Below, in pieces: positions 17,506-25,365 of a DNA stretch of 64,000 bases (position 1 is the stretch's first letter; each line of letters begins with the position of its first letter). Below the pieces are notes generated by a model. It saw nothing but the letters and a program-made list of their open reading frames with translations, did no database searches and was not told the DNA's origin. This DNA is from Arthrobacter sp. U41 (GTDB lineage: Bacteria > Actinomycetota > Actinomycetes > Actinomycetales > Micrococcaceae), in NCBI RefSeq assembly GCF_001750145.1, contig NZ_CP015732.1, positions 2,976,001 through 3,040,000 of the forward strand, given 5' to 3'. The position numbers were made by a program, and so were the translations under genes.

Positions 17506-19686
17506 TCAGGCGGCCGGAGCGGACGCCACGCCGGGCGCCAGGAACTTCCTGCCGTTGACCCGCTCGGAGGCGCCCACCCGGTCAAGGTACGGGGTGATGC
17601 CGCCGAGGAACATCGGCCAGCGCGCTCCGAGGATCATGCAGAGGTCGATGTCCTCCGGTCCTGCCACCATGCCTTCCTCCAGCATGAGCCCGATTTCCTC
17701 GGCCAGGGCGTCCTGCGTGCGGCGCAGCACCTCCTCGCCGGTGGAGGGTGTACTGCCGAAGGACATCAGCGCGAGCGTTTCGGCGGGGATGAAAGGCTTG
17801 CCGTCCGGTCCCTTGGCCGGCACCCCGTTCTGCATCGCCCAGATCGATTTCACCCCGTTATCGATCAGCTTCTGCAGGTTCCCCGAGACGGTGAAGCGGT
17901 CGGGGAACGCCGCGTGCAGGGATTCCTGGACGTGCTGCGCGACCGGCAGCCCCACCATGGCGCCCAGGACAAACGGCGTCATCGGCAGGCCCATCGGCCG
18001 CAACGCGCTGTCTGCCACCTCCGCGGGGGTGCCCTCATCGAACGCCGCGGTCACTTCGCCCATCAGGCGCAGCAGGAGGCGGTTGACCACGAACGCGGGG
18101 GCGTCCTTGACCAGCACAGCGGACTTCTTGAGTCCCTTGGCGAGCTCGAACGCGGTGGCCAGCACGGCGTCGTCGGTCTTCGGGGCGCGCACAATCTCCA
18201 GCAGCGGCATCACGGCGACGGGGTTGAAGAAGTGGAAACCGACCAGGCGCTCCGGGTGCTCCAGGTCTTCGGCCATGGCGGTGACGGACAGCGAGGAGGT
18301 GTTCGTGGCGAGGATGCACTCGGGTGAAACGACGGCCTCGACTTCCTTGAAGACCTGCTTTTTGACGTTGAGCTCCTCGAACACCGCCTCGATGACGAAG
18401 TCGGCGTCGGAAAAGGCTTCCTTGGACACCGATCCGGTGACCAGCGCCCGGGTGCGGTTGGCGGCATCGGGGCTGATCCGGCCCTTCTGCAGCATCTTGT
18501 CGACCTCGGCGTGCACGTAGCCCACGCCCTTGTCCACGCGGGCCTGGTCGATGTCAGTCATCACCACCGGCACCTTGAGCTGGCGGGCGAAAAGCAGGGC
18601 GAGCTGGCTGGCCATCAGGCCGGCCCCCACGACGCCGATCCTGGTCACGGGCCGGGCCAGCTTGCGGTCCGGCGCTCCGGCGGGGCGCTTGGACCGGCGC
18701 TGCACGAGGTCCAGGAAGGCGTAGACGGTGGAGCGGAACTCGTCGGTCTGCATCAGGTCCGCGAGGGTCTCGCATTCCAGCTCCGCCGACTGGACCTGCG
18801 TCAGCGTCCGGTTGGCTTCCATTACCTCGAGGACCTTGGCGGGCGCCGGGGAGGCGTTGGAGGTTTTGTCCTCCACGAAGGACCGGCCGGCGGCGACGGC
18901 GGCCGCCCAGCGGGCCGCCACCTCCGGGGCCCCGGGATCGACGGCGTGGGCGCGTTCCGGAACCACGGCGCCCGCGATGACCCGCGCTGCCCAGGCGACG
19001 GACTGCTCGACGAAATCTGCCGGTTCGAACATGGCGTCCGCCATGCCCAGCTGGAACGCCTGCGGCCCGGTGAGCGTGCGGTTGTTGCTGAGCGGGTTTT
19101 CGATCATCACCTTGACGGCGTTTTCCGGGCCGATCAGCCGGGGCAGGATGTACACCCCGCCCCAGCCCGGGATCAGGCCGATGAACGCTTCGGGCAGGGC
19201 CAGCGCGCCGGCGCCGGTGGATACCGTGCGGTAGGTGGACTGCAGCGCGATCTCCAGCCCGCCGCCCAGGGCGAGGCCGTTGACGAAGGCGAAGCTGGGG
19301 ACGCCCAGGTTTGCCAGGGTGCCGTAGACGTCGTGGCCGAGCTGGGCCATCCAGAGGCCGTGTTCACGGCCGCTGATGGACTTGACCGTGGACAGGTCCG
19401 CGCCGGCGACCAGGAAGTGGGGCTTGCCGGTGACGCCCACCCCCACGATCTCGCCGCGGGCGGCGCGCTCCTTGAGCCCTTCCAGGACGGTGCCGAGCTC
19501 GATCAGGGTGTTTGGACCCAGGGTCGTGGGCTTGGAGTGGTCCAGGCCGTTATCCAGCGTGACCAGGGCAAAGGTGCCCGGACTCCTGCCGTCAACCGCC
19601 GGCAGCTCGATGTCCTGGACGTAGGAGTGGGTGACCGTCTCGTTCGGGAAGAAATCGGCAAGCTTGCGGAAATCAGCGGCGCTCAT
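17506..19686 (-). CDS. fadB: Fatty-acid oxidation multifunctional protein: enoyl-CoA hydratase / 3-hydroxyacyl-CoA dehydrogenase
   Basis: The 726-residue enzyme joins two steps of beta-oxidation. The N-terminal crotonase domain has oxyanion-hole stretches (GKPHFLVAGADLS and GLALGGGLEIAL) and the catalytic Glu region LPEAFIGLIPGWGG. The central NAD-binding domain starts IGVVGAGLMASQLA (Gly-rich loop) and holds the catalytic His in FHFFNPVAVMPLLEIV after an NTSSLSVT strand. Two C-terminal 3HCDH domains follow. The start overlaps the thiolase stop (ATGA), so it is the second gene of a fadA-fadB operon encoding a trifunctional-type complex. Confidence 0.94.
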   Translation of the reverse strand: MSAADFRKLADFFPNETVTHSYVQDIELPAVDGRSPGTFALVTLDNGLDHSKPTTLGPNTLIELGTVLEGLKERAARGEIVGVGVTGKPHFLVAGADLSTVKSISGREHGLWMAQLGHDVYGTLANLGVPSFAFVNGLALGGGLEIALQSTYRTVSTGAGALALPEAFIGLIPGWGGVYILPRLIGPENAVKVMIENPLSNNRTLTGPQAFQLGMADAMFEPADFVEQSVAWAARVIAGAVVPERAHAVDPGAPEVAARWAAAVAAGRSFVEDKTSNASPAPAKVLEVMEANRTLTQVQSAELECETLADLMQTDEFRSTVYAFLDLVQRRSKRPAGAPDRKLARPVTRIGVVGAGLMASQLALLFARQLKVPVVMTDIDQARVDKGVGYVHAEVDKMLQKGRISPDAANRTRALVTGSVSKEAFSDADFVIEAVFEELNVKKQVFKEVEAVVSPECILATNTSSLSVTAMAEDLEHPERLVGFHFFNPVAVMPLLEIVRAPKTDDAVLATAFELAKGLKKSAVLVKDAPAFVVNRLLLRLMGEVTAAFDEGTPAEVADSALRPMGLPMTPFVLGAMVGLPVAQHVQESLHAAFPDRFTVSGNLQKLIDNGVKSIWAMQNGVPAKGPDGKPFIPAETLALMSFGSTPSTGEEVLRRTQDALAEEIGLMLEEGMVAGPEDIDLCMILGARWPMFLGGITPYLDRVGASERVNGRKFLAPGVASAPAA

Positions 19687-20984
19687 GCTGCGGCTCCAGT
19701 CTCGGTGGTGGTGGTCTGGTCAAGGGCAAGGCCGTAGTCGGCGTGGTGCGGGTTCTCCCAGATCACGGTGGCGCCCATGCCCAGGCCGATGCACATCGTC
19801 GTCATGCCGAAGCGGACCGTCGGGTCCTCCTCAAACTGGCGGGCCAGCTGGTTCATCAGCCGCACGCCGGAGGACGCGAGGGGGTGCCCGACGGCGATCG
19901 CCCCGCCGTAGCGGTTGACCCGGGGGTCGTCGTCGGCGATGCCGAAATGGTCCAGGAAACTAAGCACCTGCACGGCGAAAGCCTCATTGATTTCAAACAG
20001 GCCGATGTCCCCGATGCCCAGGCCGGCGTTCCTGAGGGCTTTTTCGGTGGCCGGAACCGGGCCGATGCCCATCACTTCGGGCTCGACGCCGGCGAAGGCG
20101 TAGCTGACCAGGCGCATCTTGACCGGCAGGCCAAGTTCCTCGGCGGCGTCGGCGGAAGCCAGCAGGGCGGCGGTGGCGCCGTCATTGAGCCCGGCGGCGT
20201 TCCCGGCCGTGACCCGGCCGTGGGCGCGGAACGGGGTCTTGAGCGCGGCGAGGTCCTCCACCGAGGTGCCCGGGCGCGGCGGCTCATCGACCGTGTTCAC
20301 GGTCCAGCCCTGGCCCGGCTTCATCGTGGCGACGGGCACCAGGTCCGGCTGGATCTGGTCCCTGGCATAGGCCGCCGCCAGTTTGTCCTGGGAGGCGACG
20401 GCGTAGGCGTCCGTGCGGTCCTTGGTGATGGCGGGGAAGCGGTCGTGCAGGTTCTCGGCGGTGTTGCCCATGTTCAGGGCTGCCGGGTCCACGATCCGTT
20501 CGGACATAAAGCGCGGGTTGGGGTCCGCGCCGGCGCCCATCGGGTGGTTGCCCATGTGCTCCACGCCGCCGGCGATCACAACGTCGTAGGCGCCGAAGCC
20601 GATGCCGCTTGCCGTGGTGGTCACGGCCGTCATGGCGCCGGCGCACATCCGGTCGATCGCAAAGCCCGGCACGGTCCGCGGCAGTCCGGCCAGCAGGGCG
20701 GCGGTGCGCCCGATGGTCAGGCCCTGGTCGCCGGTTTGCGTGGTCGCCGCTATGGCGACTTCGTCGATCCGCCCGGCGGGCAGGGACGGGTTGCGGCGCA
20801 TCAGTTCGCGGATGCATCTGACGACGAGGTCATCGGCGCGCGTTCCGGCGTAGATGCCCTTCTCTCCGGCGCGGCCAAAGGGGGTGCGGACGCCGTCGAC
20901 GAAGACGACCTCGCGGATGGTGCGGGGACTCGCGCTTCCGGTTTTTCCGCTGCTCGGGTTTCCGCTGCTCGGGTGCTGGCTCAC
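19683..20984 (-). CDS. fadA: Acetyl-CoA C-acyltransferase (thiolase)
   Basis: The 433-residue thiolase performs the last beta-oxidation step, cleaving 3-ketoacyl-CoA. The nucleophilic cysteine is in IDRMCAGAMTAV, the catalytic histidine in GGAIAVGHPLASSG and the second cysteine in TMCIGLGMGATV. The first ~25 residues are a Ser/Gly-rich extension before the IREVVFVDGVRTPFG core. The GTG start follows a GAGGAG site. It leads the operon with fadB and is preceded by a promoter overlapped by a perfect dyad, which suggests repression lifted by fatty acyl-CoA or a similar signal. Confidence 0.94.
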   Translation of the reverse strand: MSQHPSSGNPSSGKTGSASPRTIREVVFVDGVRTPFGRAGEKGIYAGTRADDLVVRCIRELMRRNPSLPAGRIDEVAIAATTQTGDQGLTIGRTAALLAGLPRTVPGFAIDRMCAGAMTAVTTTASGIGFGAYDVVIAGGVEHMGNHPMGAGADPNPRFMSERIVDPAALNMGNTAENLHDRFPAITKDRTDAYAVASQDKLAAAYARDQIQPDLVPVATMKPGQGWTVNTVDEPPRPGTSVEDLAALKTPFRAHGRVTAGNAAGLNDGATAALLASADAAEELGLPVKMRLVSYAFAGVEPEVMGIGPVPATEKALRNAGLGIGDIGLFEINEAFAVQVLSFLDHFGIADDDPRVNRYGGAIAVGHPLASSGVRLMNQLARQFEEDPTVRFGMTTMCIGLGMGATVIWENPHHADYGLALDQTTTTETGAAA

Positions 20985-21073
20985 GTGTTACTCCTCATCG
21001 AGACGTGGGTGCCGGATCCGTGCCCCGGACTCAAGGAGCCAGGGGCAGCAGGTATCCGGGCGACATCAGACAA

Positions 21074-21103
21074 TATGTTACTCGTCAGTAACATAGCTGG
21101 CAA
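21074..21103 (-). promoter_or_regulatory. fadAB promoter overlapped by a 22-bp dyad operator
   Basis: Reading leftward, TTGCCA (complement of 21098-21103) is followed after 17 nt by TAACAT (complement of 21075-21080), a good promoter. A perfect dyad with 9-bp arms (TATGTTACT 21074-21082, complement 21087-21095) covers the -10 box and most of the spacer. That position is ideal for a TetR-type repressor. No regulator gene is near, so the protein is unknown. Confidence 0.65.
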
Positions 21104-21156
21104 GCAGTCCGGTGGCGCGCCGTTCGATGAAACACCGGGAGCCGGAGCGCGGCCGC

Positions 21157-22551
21157 CTAGTGCGCCGTGTCCGGCGCTGCCCCGGCAGGTGCGGCTGCAG
21201 CTGTGGGGTCAGGTATGGCTGTCGCGGTTTTGGCTTCCTTGGCCGGCAGCGGCTGCGGGTTCAGGAACGCCTCGGCGATCAGCGGCGCGACGAGTTCAAT
21301 CTGCCACTGGCGGGCCCCAAGGTTCGCCAACTCCTCCGCGATGCCTTCCTCGCTGGGTTCCATCGGCGGGCGCCAGGTAACGCGGCGGAGGTAATCCGGC
21401 GTCAGCAGGTTCTCCACCGGCATGTTCAGTTCCTCGGCCTTGGCCTGCAGCAGGGGCCGGGCGGTGGCCAGCCGTGCGGCGGCCTCCGGGTCCCGGTCGG
21501 CCCACACGCGCGGCGGCGGGGGAGCGTTGGTGGGCAGGTGCAGGGGAGGGAGCTCCTCAAGAGTCCGGGCGGCGCTGATGCAGCGCAGCCACCGCGGTGC
21601 CTCACGCTGGGCCGCGCGGCCGTGGAAGCCTTTGGTGCCGAGCAGTTGCGGCACTGTGGCGGGCATGGCCTTGGCGGCGGCCACGAGGGCGGAGTCGGGG
21701 ATCAGCCGTCCGGGCGCCACGTCGCGCTTTTGTGCCAGCGAGTCGCGTTCGAGCCACAGTTCGCGGACCGCGGCCAGCTGGCGACGGTCGCGGATCTGGT
21801 GCAGCCCGGAGGTCTTGCGCCACGGGTCGACGCGGGGCGGCGCCTGGCCGGCCTCGAGGATGGCGGCGAATTCCTGTTCGGCATAATCGAGCTTGCCGTC
21901 GGCCACAAGGAGCTCAATGAGCTCCTCGCGTAGTTCGGTGAGGACCTCGACGTCGAGGGCGGCGTAGCGCAGCCAGGGTTCCGGCAGCGGACGGGTGGAC
22001 CAGTCGGCCGCTGAGTGTTCCTTCGCGAGGCCAAAGCCCAGGAGCTGTTCGATCACCGCGGCAAGGCCCACCCGGGGAAGCCCGGCGAGGCGGGCGGCGA
22101 GTTCGGTGTCAAAGAGCTTGTCCGGCCACATGCCGAGTTCGGCCAGGCAGGGCAGGTCCTGGCTGGCCGCGTGCAGGATCCATTCAACACCGCGCAGGGC
22201 GTCGTTGACGATGTCCAGGTTCCCGAAGGGCTCCGGATCGATCAGCCACGTGCCGGAGCCTTCGCGGCGGATCTGGACCAGGAAAGCGCGCTGGCCGTAG
22301 CGGAAACCGGAAGCGCGTTCGGCGTCTACCCCCGCGGGGCCGTGGCCTGCGGCGAGGGCCGCGGCGCAGCGTTCCAGGCCGGACTGGGTTTCGATGACGA
22401 GAGGCACGCCGTCGCGGGGGGAATCGAGGTCGATAACCTCGGGGACCAGGCTGTCGAAGCCGTCCACCGCGATGTGGGCTGTGGTGTCAGCGGTCTCGGT
22501 CGTACTTTGAACGGCGCCGGCCGTGGTGATTTCCGGAATATGAGGGGTCAT
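21157..22551 (-). CDS. rnd: HRDC domain-containing ribonuclease D
   Basis: This is a 464-residue 3'-5' exoribonuclease of the DEDDy group. Exo I is VDAERAS (Asp and Glu), Exo II centres on HAASQDLPCL and Exo III is YAALD (Tyr-x3-Asp). A single HRDC nucleic-acid-binding domain follows at about residues 220-300, and the C-terminus ends in an Ala/Pro-rich tail. It would trim structured RNAs such as tRNA precursors. The neighbouring DUF3000 gene on the same strand is a conserved actinobacterial pairing. The ATG lies 9 nt after a TAAACT box. Confidence 0.9.
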   Translation of the reverse strand: MTPHIPEITTAGAVQSTTETADTTAHIAVDGFDSLVPEVIDLDSPRDGVPLVIETQSGLERCAAALAAGHGPAGVDAERASGFRYGQRAFLVQIRREGSGTWLIDPEPFGNLDIVNDALRGVEWILHAASQDLPCLAELGMWPDKLFDTELAARLAGLPRVGLAAVIEQLLGFGLAKEHSAADWSTRPLPEPWLRYAALDVEVLTELREELIELLVADGKLDYAEQEFAAILEAGQAPPRVDPWRKTSGLHQIRDRRQLAAVRELWLERDSLAQKRDVAPGRLIPDSALVAAAKAMPATVPQLLGTKGFHGRAAQREAPRWLRCISAARTLEELPPLHLPTNAPPPPRVWADRDPEAAARLATARPLLQAKAEELNMPVENLLTPDYLRRVTWRPPMEPSEEGIAEELANLGARQWQIELVAPLIAEAFLNPQPLPAKEAKTATAIPDPTAAAAPAGAAPDTAH

Positions 22552-22560
22552 GATGAGTTC

Positions 22561-22566
22561 AGTTTA
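22561..22566 (-). promoter_or_regulatory. Predicted -10 box of the RNase D gene
   Basis: TAAACT (reverse strand) lies 9 nt before the ATG with no Shine-Dalgarno sequence between, which predicts a leaderless or very short leader. Confidence 0.4.
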
Positions 22567-22637
22567 CCGACAACACAGTGTTCCAGGCCGCGCCTTGGCC
22601 AAAACGAAGCGGATTCCCCCGGCGCCCGGGTCCCATC

Positions 22638-23285
22638 TCAGGCCTGGCCGCGGCGCCAGCGCGGCAGCGGCGTGACGCCCTCGGGCAGCGGCGGAAGGCC
22701 GGCGAAGGTGCAGACCATGTCCGACCAGGCCTCGAGGTGCGAGGTGATGTCCGGGGTGTCCGGCGTCCAGGAGGCCCGGAGTTCAATGTCGATCGAATTG
22801 GGCCGGTCCGCGAGGGTTCCGAAGCTTTCGGACAGGACCCGCGTCGCGGTGCCGCCGGCCGAGCGGTAGGGTGCTGCGTGGTTTTCCAGGGCTTCGACGA
22901 GCCACGCCCAGGCGACCGAGCCGAGCATTTCGTCGTTGCCCATTTCCGGCTCCAGCTGGGCGCGGATGTAGGTGACGATCCGGAATTCACCCTCCCACAC
23001 CGCGGAGCCTTCGGGATCGTGCAGCAGGATGAAGCGGCCGGTGGCCAGCTCGACGTCGTCGCTTCCGGACGCACGTGCCAGGGCCGCGGCGGCAGGGCCG
23101 TGGACCGCCCTGGCGGGTGACGGTTCGCCTGGGGCGATGACTTCCGCCCCGAGCGCGACGGCGAACGGCGCGAGCCGCGCGGGCGCCGGGATCTCCTCCA
23201 GGCGCAGCTCACTGCGGGTTCGTGCCTGACGAAGGGTTCCCAGGGCAAAGAGAAAATCAGCCGGAACCTGATCGAGTGCGTTCAC
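22638..23285 (-). CDS. DUF3000 domain-containing protein
   Basis: The 215-residue soluble protein matches the actinobacterial DUF3000 family: ELRLEEIPAPARLAPFAVALGAEV near the N-terminus, then GRFILLHDPEG and WEGEFRIVTYIRAQLE. The biochemical role is unknown. The start is a GTG at 23285, 6 nt after a TAATCT box. The gene lies directly upstream of RNase D in the same direction, the order also found in mycobacteria, which hints at a shared process but not a mechanism. Confidence 0.85.
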   Translation of the reverse strand: MNALDQVPADFLFALGTLRQARTRSELRLEEIPAPARLAPFAVALGAEVIAPGEPSPARAVHGPAAAALARASGSDDVELATGRFILLHDPEGSAVWEGEFRIVTYIRAQLEPEMGNDEMLGSVAWAWLVEALENHAAPYRSAGGTATRVLSESFGTLADRPNSIDIELRASWTPDTPDITSHLEAWSDMVCTFAGLPPLPEGVTPLPRWRRGQA

Positions 23286-23291
23286 AATGGA

Positions 23292-23297
23292 AGATTA
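23292..23297 (-). promoter_or_regulatory. Predicted -10 box of the DUF3000 gene (leaderless)
   Basis: TAATCT (reverse strand) ends 6 nt before the GTG start; no ribosome site is present. Confidence 0.45.
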
Positions 23298-23354
23298 TGC
23301 AAGCGGCGAGCCCAAGCCCGGCAGGCTCGCCGCCGCTGCCCGGTCGGGCTGACG

Positions 23355-23399
23355 CCGGAGACTCCCGGGCCGGAGACCCCCGGGCCGGAGACCCCCGGG
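23355..23399. repeat. Three 15-nt tandem repeats
   Basis: Three head-to-tail copies of a CCGGAGACCCCCGGG unit (the first copy has one T for C) sit between two genes on the same strand. Each unit carries a CCCGGG palindrome. Array length may vary among strains. Confidence 0.75.
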
Positions 23400-23432
23400 C
23401 CGGTGCGGGCGGCGGCGGGCCCGCCGCCGGGC

Positions 23433-24533
23433 TCAGCCGGCAGCGAGTTCGCGCCTGATGGCAGCGATGAAGGAATCAACGTCAGCCTCGGTGGTGTCGA
23501 AGGAGCACATCCAGCGGACCTCCCGGGCCGCCTCGTTCCAGTCGTAGAACCGGAAGGACTCGCGCAGCCGGTCCGCCACGCCGGCCGGAAGGACCGCGAA
23601 CACGCCGTTGGACTCGGTCTTCTGGCTCAGCTCGACGCCGGGGATGGACTCGACGCCGGCGCGCAGCCGGGCCGCCATGGCGTTGGCGTGCGAGGCGGAG
23701 CGCAGCCAGAGGTCTCCCTCCAGGAGGGCGATGAACTGGGCGGACATAAACCGCATTTTGGAGGCGAGCTGCATATTCATCTTGCGCAGGTAGATCAGGC
23801 CCTGGGCCGCGGCCGGGTTGAGTGCGACGACGACCTCGCCGTAGAGCAGGCCGTTCTTGGTGCCGCCGAAGGAGAGGATGTCCACACCGGCATCGCGGGT
23901 GAAATCCCGCAGCGGCACGTTCAGGTGGGCGGCGGCGTTGGCCAGCCGGGCGCCGTCCATGTGCAGCTTCATGCCCTTGGAATGGACATGCTCCGCGATG
24001 GCCCGGACCTCCTCGGGGGTGTAGCAGGTGCCGAGCTCGGTGGTCTGGGTGATGGACACGGCCAGCGGCTGGGCGCGGTGCTCATCTCCCCAGCCCCAGG
24101 CTTCCCGGTCGATCAGCTCGGGGGTGAGCTTGCCGTCCGCCGTGGGAACCTGGAGCAGCTTGATGCCGCCGATCCGCTCCGGCGCGCCGTTCTCGTCCAT
24201 GTTGATATGGGCGGTGGAGGCGCAGACCACCGCGCCCCAGCGCGGCAGCAGGGCCTGCAGCGAGAGCACATTGGCGCCGGTGCCGTTGAAGACCGGGAAA
24301 CATTCGATCCCTTCACCGAAGTGCTGCTCCATCAGCTGCTGCAGCCGGGCGGTGTAGTCGTCCTCGCCGTAGGAGACCTGGTGGCCCCCGTTGGCGGCGG
24401 CCAGGGCAGCGAGCACCTCGGGGTGGACGCCCGAGTAGTTGTCCGAGGCGAAGCCGCGGACGGAGGGGTCGTGGAGCCGCACCGCGGTGCTGGCAGGGGC
24501 AGTTTCAACTGTGCTTGTCATCGATTTGCTCAC
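23433..24533 (-). CDS. Low-specificity L-threonine aldolase family protein
   Basis: The 366-residue PLP enzyme belongs to the beta-eliminating lyase/threonine aldolase fold. It cleaves threonine or allo-threonine to glycine and acetaldehyde. The N-terminal FASDNYSGVHPEVLAAL motif, the cofactor-contacting MDGARLANAA and the Schiff-base lysine in LSFGGTKNGLL are all present. The start is GTG at 24533 or the internal ATG five codons in; a TAGACT box 6 nt before the GTG favours the GTG on a leaderless message. Substrate stereospecificity is not known. Confidence 0.9.
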   Translation of the reverse strand: MSKSMTSTVETAPASTAVRLHDPSVRGFASDNYSGVHPEVLAALAAANGGHQVSYGEDDYTARLQQLMEQHFGEGIECFPVFNGTGANVLSLQALLPRWGAVVCASTAHINMDENGAPERIGGIKLLQVPTADGKLTPELIDREAWGWGDEHRAQPLAVSITQTTELGTCYTPEEVRAIAEHVHSKGMKLHMDGARLANAAAHLNVPLRDFTRDAGVDILSFGGTKNGLLYGEVVVALNPAAAQGLIYLRKMNMQLASKMRFMSAQFIALLEGDLWLRSASHANAMAARLRAGVESIPGVELSQKTESNGVFAVLPAGVADRLRESFRFYDWNEAAREVRWMCSFDTTEADVDSFIAAIRRELAAG

Positions 24534-24539
24534 GCTTTC

Positions 24540-24545
24540 AGTCTA
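24540..24545 (-). promoter_or_regulatory. Predicted -10 box of the threonine aldolase gene (leaderless)
   Basis: TAGACT (reverse strand) ends 6 nt before the GTG at 24533. Confidence 0.45.
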
Positions 24546-24591
24546 AGGAGGTCCGGGCCGAAGTTCAGTGCCGGGGGCGCAGGGCCCGGCT

Positions 24592-25365
24592 TCAGTTTCC
24601 GGGTCCGGGGCCCAGCAGCTGCCGCCGGCCATTGAGTTCGGCCGCGGGGGAGCTGAAAAGCGCGACGGCGGCTGCGGCCAATTCCTCCACATCGGTGAAT
24701 CCGGGGAAAGTGCGGTCCGGGGCCTTGGCCCGCATGGCCGCGTCCGCAAGGGCCTTCACCACAAAGATCACCGCGGCGCTGTGCTGGTCCACGGGGTCCT
24801 GCTTGCGGCCCGACTGATCCCGGTGGAAGCCGTCCGCGACGGCCAGGGTCCAGGCTTCGGCGGCGGCCTTCGCGGCCACATAGCTGGCTCCGCCCGCCGT
24901 CGGCCTGGCCACGGCGGTGGAGGAGACCATGGCGAAGCGCCCGGTATCCGAGGCTGCCAAGTCGTCGTAGAAGACCCGGGTGACGTTCCGCAGCGTGGTG
25001 ATCGCGCCGCGTTCCAGGAACTCCCAGTCCTCGTCGCTCTGGTCCGTGATGCCCTTGGCGCCGCGCCAGCCGCCGACCAGGTGGATGACGCCGTCCACGG
25101 CAGTGCCCGACCCGGCAAGGCCTGCTCCGGCAAGCCGTGAGTGGACGGCGGCGTGTAGCGACCGGACGTCGGCCAGGCTGGCGAGGTCGCAGACCAGCGG
25201 AATGACGCCGCTGCCGGCTTCCGCGGCGGCCGCCTCGATCCGGGGCCCGTCGGAGCCGACCGTGAAGACCTGGTGCCCGGCGTTGTGCAGGGCGCGGGCG
25301 GCGGCGATCCCCGAAGGGCCGCTGCCGCCCGTGACCAGCACGTTCAGGGTGCGTCCGGAGCTCAT
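24592..25365 (-). CDS. SDR-family NAD(P)-dependent oxidoreductase
   Basis: The 257-residue short-chain dehydrogenase has a TGGSGPSG cofactor loop near residue 14 and a catalytic Ser...Tyr-x3-Lys set (VSSTAV then SYVAAKAAAEAW). The N-terminal variant LVTGGSGPSGIAAARAL lacks the classical alternating Gly spacing (TGxxxGxG) but keeps the Rossmann turn. The substrate is unknown. Its ATG overlaps the stop of the DUF6421 gene (ATGA), so the two products are made together and probably act in one pathway. Confidence 0.87.
   Translation of the reverse strand: MSSGRTLNVLVTGGSGPSGIAAARALHNAGHQVFTVGSDGPRIEAAAAEAGSGVIPLVCDLASLADVRSLHAAVHSRLAGAGLAGSGTAVDGVIHLVGGWRGAKGITDQSDEDWEFLERGAITTLRNVTRVFYDDLAASDTGRFAMVSSTAVARPTAGGASYVAAKAAAEAWTLAVADGFHRDQSGRKQDPVDQHSAAVIFVVKALADAAMRAKAPDRTFPGFTDVEELAAAAVALFSSPAAELNGRRQLLGPGPGN

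Noticed and set aside
23355..23399. CRISPR-like repeats
   Set aside because: The units are contiguous without spacers and there are no cas genes; the same holds for the arrays at 30596, 42531 and 46992.
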